DNA of 18,659 nt from CAYQJC01 sp964417825 (GTDB taxonomy: Bacteria; Patescibacteriota; Minisyncoccia; Minisyncoccales; CG1-02-41-26): assembly GCA_964417825.1 (NCBI GenBank), contig CAYQJC010000008.1, positions 1 to 18,659 on the forward strand, written 5' to 3'. The position numbers were made by a program, and so were the translations under genes. The notes beneath the pieces are model-generated. The model saw only the letters and a program-made list of their open reading frames with translations. It was not told the DNA's origin and made no database searches. Positions within the stretch are counted from its first letter, which is position 1. Each line of letters opens with the position of its first letter. Shown piece by piece: positions 1 to 5,106 of the stretch.

Positions 1-44
1 AAGCTTCAGAAAAGAAAGAAGAACTGGAAGATTTGAAACTCTAA
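1..44 (+). CDS. C-terminal end of an upstream gene, possibly ribosomal protein S16
   Basis: Only the last codons are in the window. Frame 3 reads a charged tail (ASEKKEELEDLKL) and stops at TAA 42-44. It is the frame that looks most protein-like; frames 1 and 2 also stop within 60 nt. In many bacteria rpsP lies directly upstream of trmD, so S16 is a reasonable guess, but the tail is too short to identify. A terminator hairpin follows 26 nt later. Confidence 0.35.
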   Translation, partial: ASEKKEELEDLKL

Positions 45-70
45 AATTTTCCAGTTGAATTTTCTGAAAA

Positions 71-103
71 CGGTGCTACTATAAAAGTGGCACCGTTTTC
101 GTT
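71..103 (+). terminator. Intrinsic terminator abutting the trmD start
   Basis: A 10-bp stem with one G-T pair (71-80 with 86-95), an ATAAA loop and a TTTTCGTTT tail. It ends the upstream gene. The T-tract finishes 3 nt before the trmD ATG, so there is no room for a ribosome binding site between them. Confidence 0.75.
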
Positions 104-106
104 TCT

Positions 107-784
107 ATGCGATTTGATATCATCACAATTTTCCCTGAAATTTTTGATTTTTATTTAAACCACTCGATTTTAAAAAAAGCTAAAGAAAAGGGGCTTATAA
201 AAATTAAAGTTCATAATCTCCGAGACTTTACCACCGATAAACATAAAACCGTTGACGATAAACCATTTGGTGGGGGTAGGGGAATGGTACTCAAGCTGGA
301 ACCAATTTATAAAGCTGTAGAAGCGATTAAGAAAACTAAGCGATTAAGTCCAAAAAAGCGAAAAATTATTTTGTTCACTCCAAGAGGTAAAAGATTTAAC
401 CAAAAGATGGCAACGGAGTTTGCTAAGTTGAATCAGTTGATTTTAATTTGTGGCCGGTATGAGGGGGTGGATGAGAGAGTGGCAAAGTATCTCTGTGACG
501 AAAAAATTTCAATAGGAGATTATGTTTTAATGGATGGGGAATTACCAGCATTAGTGGTAATTGAGAGCGTGGCTAGATTGGTGCCGGGAGTGATTGGAAA
601 ATCGGAGCTTTTGAAAGAAAGATTTACCGAAAAAGGTGGTTTTTTAGAATATCCTCAATACACAAGACCAGAAGTTTTTTCTCCTCAGCCAGGAGTTAAG
701 TGGCGGGTGCCAAAAGTTCTTTTATCTGGGAATCACAAAAAAATCGAAGAATGGCGCAAAAAACACTCTAAAATTATTGAATAA
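107..784 (+). CDS. trmD: tRNA (guanine-N1-)-methyltransferase TrmD
   Basis: Methylates G37 next to the anticodon in tRNAs reading CNN and similar codons, using S-adenosylmethionine, which prevents +1 frameshifting. The 225 aa cover the whole SPOUT-class enzyme: the N-terminus MRFDIITIFPEIF is typical, GGGRGMVLKLEP lies at about 55-66, CGRYEGVDERV at 115-125, the trefoil-knot segment SIGDYVLMDGELPA at 135-148, and the C-terminal YTRPEVF and LLSGNHKKIEEWR motifs at about 185-216. Two small oddities: the knot reads MDGE where SGGE/TGGE is usual, and the segment that normally carries a catalytic Asp (DSF) reads KERF, a possible Asp-to-Glu change. The ATG at 107 has no SD because a terminator hairpin lies just upstream. 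Family assignment is secure. Confidence 0.97.
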   Translation: MRFDIITIFPEIFDFYLNHSILKKAKEKGLIKIKVHNLRDFTTDKHKTVDDKPFGGGRGMVLKLEPIYKAVEAIKKTKRLSPKKRKIILFTPRGKRFNQKMATEFAKLNQLILICGRYEGVDERVAKYLCDEKISIGDYVLMDGELPALVVIESVARLVPGVIGKSELLKERFTEKGGFLEYPQYTRPEVFSPQPGVKWRVPKVLLSGNHKKIEEWRKKHSKIIE

Positions 785-805
785 AGCATAATTTTTTGTT
801 AAAAT
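777..805 (+). promoter_or_regulatory. Predicted sigma-70 promoter of the tRNA-Tyr operon
   Basis: TTGAAT (777-782), a 17-nt spacer and TAAAAT (800-805). The expected start near 812 is about 11 nt before the tRNA-Tyr gene. The -35 box overlaps the trmD stop codon. Confidence 0.5.
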
Positions 806-822
806 AATTCTGAGTTTTTATC

Positions 823-906
823 GGGTAGGTGGCGGAGTGGTCAAACGCACGAGTCTGTAAAACTCGCGGCCTCTGGCCTACGGGGGTTCGAATCCCTCCC
901 TACCCA
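823..906 (+). tRNA. tRNA-Tyr (GTA)
   Basis: Acceptor stem 823-829 pairs with 899-905, discriminator A906. The anticodon stem CGAGT/ACTCG encloses loop CTGTAAA with anticodon GTA at 857-859. A long variable arm with a GGCC/GGCC stem (868-878) marks a class II tRNA, as expected for bacterial tRNA-Tyr. The T-loop TTCGAAT is canonical. CCA is not encoded, so a CCA-adding enzyme is needed. Confidence 0.95.
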
Positions 907-917
907 CAAAAAACTTT

Positions 918-990
918 GCCGACGTAGCTCAGTTGGTAGAGCACCGCTCTGGTAATGCGGAGGTCCGCGGTTCGATCCCGCGCGTCGGCT
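918..990 (+). tRNA. tRNA-Thr (GGT)
   Basis: Acceptor stem 918-924 pairs with 983-989, discriminator T990. D-stem GCTC/GAGC (927-930, 939-942). The anticodon stem CCGCT/TGCGG has a T-T mismatch at its last pair (948, 956), closing loop CTGGTAA with anticodon GGT at 951-953. CCA is not encoded. The rpmG start codon begins only 2 nt after the discriminator base. Confidence 0.95.
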
Positions 991-992
991 CT

Positions 993-1151
993 ATGGCAAA
1001 AAAGAAAAAACCATTTATAAAACTTCAATGTTCGGAATGTAAAAGAGTTAACTATTACACTTCCAAATCAAAAAATGTTGAGGGAAAATTAGAGTTGAGA
1101 AAATTCTGCAAGTGGTGCCGGAAGCATACGGTGCATAAAGAAATGAAGTAG
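993..1151 (+). CDS. rpmG: 50S ribosomal protein L33
   Basis: A 52-aa basic protein of the large ribosomal subunit. Two CxxC pairs (C13-C16 and C39-C42) form a zinc ribbon, so this is the zinc-binding form of L33. The start MAKKKK is typical of the family. The frame is open further upstream, but only into tRNA-Thr; the ATG at 993 follows the tRNA by 2 nt, so tRNA 3'-end processing would release an almost leaderless mRNA. There is no SD. It lies between tRNA-Thr and tRNA-Trp; in many bacteria rpmG and tRNA-Trp precede secE-nusG, but here secE is not the next gene. Confidence 0.95.
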   Translation: MAKKKKPFIKLQCSECKRVNYYTSKSKNVEGKLELRKFCKWCRKHTVHKEMK

Positions 1152-1186
1152 AGGAACGAGTAAGGGAAAGGTGGGGAGGCGACAAA

Positions 1187-1259
1187 GGGGGTATAAGCTT
1201 AATTGGTAAACTGTGGGACTCCAAATCCCATCTTCCAGGTTCGAATCCTGGTACCCCCG
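1187..1259 (+). tRNA. tRNA-Trp (CCA)
   Basis: Acceptor GGGGGTA (1187-1193) pairs with TACCCCC (1252-1258), discriminator G1259. Anticodon stem TGGGA/TCCCA, loop CTCCAAA, anticodon CCA at 1221-1223. T-arm CCAGG-TTCGAAT-CCTGG. CCA is not encoded at the 3' end. The next gene's ATG begins at 1261, 1 nt after the discriminator. Confidence 0.95.
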
Positions 1260-1260
1260 C

Positions 1261-1566
1261 ATGGCAAGGAAAAAATTAAATTCAATAAATGATTTGATTC
1301 TTTTTGTTTTGTATTCTTCAACCACCGCTGGGAAGTGTTCTTTTGAGAAGTTAGTAAAAGAATGCTTTAATGCTTTTCCGGAAATTTTCTCTCTTAAAAA
1401 TTATCCAAAATGGCCCGATTCAAGAAAGCTTGATCGTCCTTTAAGAACCTTGCGAAAAAGAGGATTCATTATCGGTGATCCCAAGACCTCATTTTCTTTA
1501 ACGACCCGAGGAAAAAAAGAAGCTCAAGAAATCGTTAAGATCCTCAGACAAAAGAGACTTCTATAA
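1261..1566 (+). CDS. Small winged-helix-like protein of unknown function
   Basis: A 101-aa basic protein that I do not recognise. Predicted helices at about 5-20 and 24-34, a segment around 50-62 (SRKLDRPLRTLRKRGF) that could be a recognition helix, then a short hairpin (IIGDPKTSFSLTTRGKKEA) like the wing of winged-helix DNA-binding proteins, and a final helix. It therefore probably binds nucleic acid; this is fold-level inference. The frame is open upstream but only through tRNA-Trp, so I place the start at 1261, 1 nt after the tRNA. No SD. Its TAA overlaps the next gene's ATG by one base (TAATG), so the two are probably translationally coupled. Confidence 0.7.
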   Translation: MARKKLNSINDLILFVLYSSTTAGKCSFEKLVKECFNAFPEIFSLKNYPKWPDSRKLDRPLRTLRKRGFIIGDPKTSFSLTTRGKKEAQEIVKILRQKRLL

Positions 1567-1955
1567 TGCAACGAGAAAAATTTGAAAAATTAGTCAAACT
1601 AGCTCTTTCAGGATTACCCGAGAACATCCGTCAGAAAATCAAGAATATCGCTATTTGCATTGAAGATGAGGCAAATACTTTCCAATTAAAGAAATCGGGA
1701 ACTCGAATTTCAAATTTTCTTTTGGGTCTTTATCAGGGAGTACCAAGAACTGTTTGGGGAAGAGAGAATTTCCCAGCCCGCTTACCAGATAAAATTACTA
1801 TTTTTCAAAAACCAATTGAAAGATTAGCAGGTCAAAGAGAAGAAAGAATTGCTAAGCTTATCCGAATCGTGGTTTGGCATGAAATTGCCCATCATTTTGG
1901 TCTTAATGAAAAAGAAGTCCGAAATTTAGAAAAAAAATGGAAGAGGTCATTGTAA
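1566..1955 (+). CDS. Small zincin-like metallopeptidase (HExxH family)
   Basis: A 129-aa protein whose C-terminal part carries the zinc-peptidase signature HEIAHHFGLNE (105-115): H105 and H109 bind zinc, E106 is the catalytic base, and E115 is a possible third ligand. Length, the single domain and a central segment ending in PDKITIFQKPIER match the bacterial minimal zincin family, whose members are small cytoplasmic proteins of mostly unknown substrate. It has no signal peptide or membrane segment. It overlaps the previous winged-helix gene by one base, so that protein may regulate it or work with it. A 32-nt palindrome starts on its stop codon. Confidence 0.85.
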   Translation: MQREKFEKLVKLALSGLPENIRQKIKNIAICIEDEANTFQLKKSGTRISNFLLGLYQGVPRTVWGRENFPARLPDKITIFQKPIERLAGQREERIAKLIRIVVWHEIAHHFGLNEKEVRNLEKKWKRSL

Positions 1956-1985
1956 TACATTTCAAGCGATCGCTCGAAATGTATT
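1954..1985. repeat. 32-nt near-perfect palindrome
   Basis: AATACATTTC (1954-1963) is the exact reverse complement of GAAATGTATT (1976-1985), and the centre AGCGATCGCT is self-complementary; only one position (A1964/C1975) breaks the symmetry. It overlaps the stop of the zincin gene and ends 11 nt before the nitroreductase ATG. No T-tract follows on either side, so a simple intrinsic terminator is not obvious; it may be a protein-binding dyad or an mRNA-end hairpin. Confidence 0.85.
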
Positions 1986-1996
1986 AGCATAAAATT

Positions 1997-2509
1997 ATGG
2001 ACGTTTTTAAAGCAATAAAAAATAGAAGAAGTGTGAGAAATTACAGGCAAGATCCAGTCCCCGAAGAAAAGTTAAAAAAGATTTTAGAGGCAGCAAGGTT
2101 AGCTCCTTCCGCTCACAATGCTCAAAACTGGAAATTTGTGGTCGTTCGTGATTCGAAAAAGCGAGAAGAGTTAGCTCAAGCTGCCGGTCAGGGTTTTATT
2201 GCCAGAGCCCCAGTAATAATTGTTTTAGTCAGCTTAGATCCAGAACACATAATGTCAGGAGGTACTCCAGCTTATGCAGTAGATTTAGGGATTGCTGGTG
2301 AACATATTGCTTTGCAAGCAGTCGAAGAAGGATTGGGAACTTGTTGGATTGGAGCTTTCTCTCAAGAAAAAGTAAAAGAAATTTTGAATATTCCTGATGA
2401 TTGCAAAGTGGTAGCTCTTTTACCATTGGGTTATCCAGCTGATGAAAGAGAATTCAAAGAGCGAAAAGAATTCGATCAAGTAGTTTCTTTTGAAGAATTT
2501 CAAAAATAA
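1997..2509 (+). CDS. Nitroreductase family protein (FMN-dependent)
   Basis: A 170-aa single-domain flavin oxidoreductase, expected to use FMN and NAD(P)H to reduce nitro compounds, quinones or similar acceptors; the physiological substrate cannot be read from sequence. Seen: the phosphate-binding N-terminal motif RRSVRNY (10-16), LAPSAHNAQNWKF (35-47), the central dimer/flavin segment YAVDLGIAGEHIALQAVEE (about 93-111) with GLGTCWIG, and the C-terminal LPLGYP. The length is at the short end for the family. No SD; the ATG at 1997 sits just after a TAAAAT sequence. A weak overlap in design with the next gene: its last codons run to within 28 nt of a strong SD. Confidence 0.92.
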   Translation: MDVFKAIKNRRSVRNYRQDPVPEEKLKKILEAARLAPSAHNAQNWKFVVVRDSKKREELAQAAGQGFIARAPVIIVLVSLDPEHIMSGGTPAYAVDLGIAGEHIALQAVEEGLGTCWIGAFSQEKVKEILNIPDDCKVVALLPLGYPADEREFKERKEFDQVVSFEEFQK

Positions 2510-2536
2510 ATTTTTAGCTTTAATTTTATTAACAAT

Positions 2537-2543
2537 AAGGAGG
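2537..2543 (+). promoter_or_regulatory. Strong SD (AAGGAGG) for the 52-aa gene
   Basis: AAGGAGG lies 6 nt before ATG 2550. It fixes this start rather than the upstream in-frame ATG at 2490, which lies inside the nitroreductase gene. Confidence 0.8.
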
Positions 2544-2549
2544 AAGGAA

Positions 2550-2708
2550 ATGACAGAAAGAAAAGAGAAGAAAGAGAAGATAGAGAAGATAGAGAAGATA
2601 AAGAAGATAGAAGAATTAAAAAAGAAATTCCAAAAGGAGATTGAAAAAGGGGAAATCTCTGCATTATTAGATGATGTTCTGTTTGGTCCGACTTTAATAG
2701 ATCAATAG
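2550..2708 (+). CDS. Lysine/glutamate-rich 52-aa protein
   Basis: An unrecognised small protein. Residues 1-35 are almost only K, E, I and R, with the tripeptide EKI repeated; this should form one long charged helix or coiled coil. The last 17 residues (ISALLDDVLFGPTLIDQ) are different and hydrophobic-acidic. The repeats reflect a 9-bp tandem repeat in the DNA. A strong SD 6 nt upstream and a strong terminator 20 nt downstream support a genuinely expressed gene, probably transcribed with or just after the nitroreductase. No function can be assigned. Confidence 0.65.
   Translation: MTERKEKKEKIEKIEKIKKIEELKKKFQKEIEKGEISALLDDVLFGPTLIDQ
2573..2608 (+). repeat. 9-bp tandem repeat (AGAGAAGAT, about 4 copies)
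   Basis: Copies at 2573-2581, 2582-2590 and 2591-2599 are identical; the fourth (2600-2608) differs by one base. It encodes the EKI/KKI repeats, and copy-number changes would stay in frame. Confidence 0.85.
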
Positions 2709-2728
2709 ATCAGAAATAAGGAACATTG

Positions 2729-2765
2729 GCTCTCAAGATTTTAATATAATCTTGAGAGCTTTTTT
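2729..2765 (+). terminator. Intrinsic terminator after the 52-aa gene
   Basis: A perfect 12-bp stem GCTCTCAAGATT / AATCTTGAGAGC (2729-2740, 2748-2759), a 7-nt loop, and six Ts (2760-2765). Confidence 0.9.
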
Positions 2766-2766
2766 C

Positions 2767-2795
2767 TTGCTAAAGATTAAATTGAGAGGTAAGAT
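2767..2795 (+). promoter_or_regulatory. Predicted ychF promoter (leaderless arrangement)
   Basis: TTGCTA (2767-2772), 17-nt spacer, TAAGAT (2790-2795). The expected transcription start is at about 2801-2802, i.e. on the ychF ATG at 2801. Confidence 0.45.
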
Positions 2796-2800
2796 GTAAT

Positions 2801-3868
2801 ATGTCGTTATCTATTGGAATCTTAGGATTACCGAATGTTGGCAAATCAACTCTATTCCAAGCTTTAACTAAAAAGAAAGTTGATATTTCAAATTATCCTT
2901 TCTGCACCATCGAACCAAATATCGGTGTGGTAGAAGTGCCCGATAAGAGATTGGAAGAATTAGCTAAAATTTCTAAGCCGAAGAAAGTGATACCGGCGGT
3001 TATAAAATTTGTGGATGTGGCAGGTTTAGTAAAAGGAGCTTATAAGGGAGAGGGTTTAGGAAATCAATTTTTGGCCCACCTGAGAGAATGCGATGCTTTA
3101 TTGCACGTGGTAAGATGTTTCCAATCAGAAAATATAGCCCATGTGGATGGAGAAGTAAATCCTGAGAGGGATATAGAGGTTATAGAAAATGAGTTAATCT
3201 TTAAGGACTTAGAAACAATTGAAAAACGCCTAAAAAAAATTGAAAAAGATCTAAAACAACAAAAAAAAGAAATTCAAGAAGAATTCCAACTTCTAAATTC
3301 TTTAAAGGAAAAACTTCACCAACGTCACCCAGCCTACCTTTTCTTGGCGGATCTGGGCTCGAAAGAGAAACAGATTATTGAGAATCTTTTTCTCCTTACT
3401 ATAAAACCTCAAATTTGTCTTTTAAACTGCAAGGAACCGGAAGTTTCAGAAAATTTGAAGAAAAAATTAGAAGAGAAGAAGAAGGATTGGATTCAATTGG
3501 ATTTAAGAGAGGAATTAGATAAATCAGAATTGACCTCAAAAGAAAGAGAAGAATTGGGCTTGGGAGAGCTTCGCCTTGACCAATTAATTAAAAAATGCTA
3601 TAAAGTGCTAAATCTTATCACTTTCTTTACCATTGTAGGAATTGAGGAAGCTCGAGCTTGGCCAATTGAAAATGGGAGCGCAATTTTAGAAGGAGCAGAA
3701 ATGATTCATAGTGATTTTAAAGAGAAATTTGTGAGAGCTGAGGTTATTAATTGGCAAAAATTAGTGGAAGTAGGCAGTTGGAAAAAAGCTCAGGAGCTTG
3801 GAGTTTTAAAAACGGTCGGTAAAGATTACATCTTAGAAGATGGAGATGTAATCCAAATAAAGATCTAA
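2801..3868 (+). CDS. ychF: Ribosome-associated GTPase/ATPase YchF (OLA1 family)
   Basis: A universally conserved P-loop NTPase of the Obg/YchF branch that binds the ribosome and usually prefers ATP. The 355 aa show the Walker A/G1 loop GLPNVGKST (9-17), the G3 motif DVAGLVKGAYKGEGLGNQFL (about 72-91), a coiled-coil insertion around 135-175 rich in K, E and Q, a G4-like segment LLNCKEPE (non-NKxD, as expected for this family), and a C-terminal TGS domain starting near ITFFTIVGIEEARAW and ending VGKDYILEDGDVIQIKI. Length is normal. No SD at a usable distance; the promoter position suggests a leaderless mRNA. It follows a terminator, so it is likely transcribed alone or with the small membrane genes downstream. 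Confidence 0.97.
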   Translation: MSLSIGILGLPNVGKSTLFQALTKKKVDISNYPFCTIEPNIGVVEVPDKRLEELAKISKPKKVIPAVIKFVDVAGLVKGAYKGEGLGNQFLAHLRECDALLHVVRCFQSENIAHVDGEVNPERDIEVIENELIFKDLETIEKRLKKIEKDLKQQKKEIQEEFQLLNSLKEKLHQRHPAYLFLADLGSKEKQIIENLFLLTIKPQICLLNCKEPEVSENLKKKLEEKKKDWIQLDLREELDKSELTSKEREELGLGELRLDQLIKKCYKVLNLITFFTIVGIEEARAWPIENGSAILEGAEMIHSDFKEKFVRAEVINWQKLVEVGSWKKAQELGVLKTVGKDYILEDGDVIQIKI

Positions 3869-3918
3869 AATATAAAGTGGCCTCCAATTCCCCTGAAAGC
3901 GGAATTGAAGTAGTAAAT

Positions 3919-4026
3919 ATGATGAAAATAATTGACTTTATTGTTGTAGTGACATTTTTTATAATCGCTATTTATCTTTTAATTAAAGGTTATCCAGAAA
4001 CATTTGGTACGGCCGGGTTTTTCTAA
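3919..4026 (+). CDS. 35-aa single-pass membrane peptide
   Basis: A small open frame starting with two ATGs (3919 and 3922) and ending TAA 4024-4026. The peptide has one hydrophobic segment (about residues 4-23, IIDFIVVVTFFIIAIYLLIK) followed by a short polar end, GYPETFGTAGFF. It lies 6 nt before the next membrane gene, so the two could be co-expressed. No SD is visible. It is too short to identify; the clean transmembrane profile and spacing are the only support. Confidence 0.5.
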   Translation: MMKIIDFIVVVTFFIIAIYLLIKGYPETFGTAGFF

Positions 4027-4032
4027 TTATTT

Positions 4033-4338
4033 ATGTACTGCTACATTCTTTTAGCAGGATTTTTTGGAGGGGTAATTAGAGGGCTGGTTGGTTTTATCAA
4101 ACATCAGTTCAGTTACAAAAATGTTCCCTTTAATTTAGGATATTTTTTGGCAATGAGCTTTCTATCAGGAATAATTGGAGTGACGGTCGCTGCAGCAGTT
4201 CGGGAAATTGGCTTCACTTATCAGGGATTTTTTACTCCAGCTTTAGCTTTTATTGTGGGGTATGCAGGAGGCGATTTTGTTGAAAACATTTACAAAATTA
4301 TTGTAAAAAAATCTTCAATCTATCCCTCTGGAAAATAA
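4033..4338 (+). CDS. Small multi-pass membrane protein of unknown function
   Basis: A 101-aa protein with three hydrophobic stretches, about 3-21, 36-56 and 68-82, and a short basic C-terminal tail (IYKIIVKKSSIYPSGK). Glycine-rich patches (AGFFGGVIRGLVG, FIVGYAGGDF) are typical of tightly packed membrane helices. I do not recognise the family; size and topology resemble holin-like proteins, but nothing specific supports that. It follows a 35-aa single-pass peptide by 6 nt and ends at a bidirectional terminator shared with the convergent gene. No SD. Confidence 0.65.
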   Translation: MYCYILLAGFFGGVIRGLVGFIKHQFSYKNVPFNLGYFLAMSFLSGIIGVTVAAAVREIGFTYQGFFTPALAFIVGYAGGDFVENIYKIIVKKSSIYPSGK

Positions 4339-4366
4339 AACACCCGGATAGACCAGGTGTTTTTTA
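4337..4366. terminator. Bidirectional terminator between convergent genes
   Basis: AAAACACC (4337-4344) pairs with GGTGTTTT (4356-4363), with a possible inner GG/CC pairing. T-runs follow on both strands, so it can end the membrane-protein gene on + and the archaemetzincin-like gene on -. Confidence 0.8.
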
Positions 4367-4371
4367 TATTT

Positions 4372-4983
4372 TCACCTTCTTAATCTGAGATATTTTTCTA
4401 TTAAGTTTTTGTGGATTTTACAAATTCCTCTTTCTCTATCTAACTTCTCCGATAACTTCTCATAAAAATTTTTTTCATTCTCAATAAAGAAAAACTCTGG
4501 GGTCTCTTGAAAGGGATGTAAAATACAAAAAGGATCCGAACAATGTTCTCCTACAATTGCTTCTAAAATTTCATGGAGCACAAGATTTGCTATCCACTTT
4601 GGTTTTTCCAATCTGTAAGTTGAAATAATGAAAATCGTTTTCTCACCAGTTGGGGTTTGGTAGCCGGTAGCTGGTTGAAGAAAATAATTTTCCCAAAATG
4701 CATCAAAGTTTATAACCATCCCGGCCAAAATAAATATACCAATTCTCTCAACTTTTTCATAAAATTGTTTAATCTGGACCTCTTGGGTTATTTCGTAACC
4801 GTACCAATGATTACTTTTCAGATTTGCCTCTCCACCTAACGACACTTTTAGCCAAGGAGTAATAGTTCTTATTTCTTTTAGAGTATCTTGAGCAAATTTC
4901 CTGTTTATCTCTTGATAGAGTACTTTAATTTCAGATTCTAATATCTCTTCCATTGTGAGTTTAAGATTTCTTAATAAATTCAT
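4372..4983 (-). CDS. Archaemetzincin-like protein with an altered zinc site (HExxE)
   Basis: A 203-aa protein resembling archaemetzincins, zinc peptidases with HExxHxxGxxxC-x4-C-x-M followed by CxxC. Here the sequence is H137-E138-I-L-E141-AIVGEH-C148-SDPF-C153-I-L155. The first His, catalytic Glu, both Cys of the structural site and their exact spacing are kept, H147 is available, but the second zinc His is Glu (E141), the Met is Leu, and the distal CxxC is C188-KI-H191. Zinc could still be bound with Glu as ligand, or the active site may be lost. There is no signal peptide. The start is fixed by a very strong SD (AAAGGAGGT at 4997-4989, 5 nt away). Family call is from motif pattern and moderately sure. 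Confidence 0.7.
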   Translation of the reverse strand: MNLLRNLKLTMEEILESEIKVLYQEINRKFAQDTLKEIRTITPWLKVSLGGEANLKSNHWYGYEITQEVQIKQFYEKVERIGIFILAGMVINFDAFWENYFLQPATGYQTPTGEKTIFIISTYRLEKPKWIANLVLHEILEAIVGEHCSDPFCILHPFQETPEFFFIENEKNFYEKLSEKLDRERGICKIHKNLIEKYLRLRR

Positions 4984-4988
4984 CTGCT

Positions 4989-4997
4989 ACCTCCTTT
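4989..4997 (-). promoter_or_regulatory. Strong SD of the archaemetzincin-like gene
   Basis: On the minus strand AAAGGAGGT lies 5 nt before the ATG (4983-4981). One of only four strong SDs in the window. Confidence 0.85.
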
Positions 4998-5017
4998 AAA
5001 TTGTAAAAGAGATTTTA

Positions 5018-5045
5018 ATATTAATTAATTTATTTTTTATGTCAA
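5018..5045 (-). promoter_or_regulatory. Predicted promoter of the archaemetzincin-like gene
   Basis: On the minus strand, TTGACA (5045-5040), a 16-nt spacer and TAATAT (5023-5018). It is divergent from the pcm promoter just to its right. Confidence 0.5.
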
Positions 5046-5056
5046 GTTAAAAACTC

Positions 5057-5084
5057 TTGATTTTTTGATGTTCAAAGGTATAAT
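5057..5084 (+). promoter_or_regulatory. Predicted pcm promoter
   Basis: TTGATT (5057-5062), 16-nt spacer, TATAAT (5079-5084). Expected start near 5091, giving a leader of about 16 nt with no SD before the ATG at 5107. Confidence 0.6.
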
Positions 5085-5106
5085 CTAAATACAAGCACAA
5101 CAGACA

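Noticed and set aside
1966..1973. GCGATCGC as a HIP1-type genome signature
   Set aside because: A single copy, fully explained by the centre of the local palindrome; HIP1 abundance is a cyanobacterial trait.
1990..1995. TAAAAT before the nitroreductase as a -10 box
   Set aside because: It ends 1 nt before the ATG, so transcription would start inside the gene; no -35 at the right distance.
4033..4338. Phage holin
   Set aside because: Only size and helix count agree; there are no lysin or other phage genes nearby.
4657..4839. A 60-aa plus-strand frame inside the archaemetzincin-like gene
   Set aside because: Antisense of a better-supported gene with SD and motif; no initiation signals of its own.
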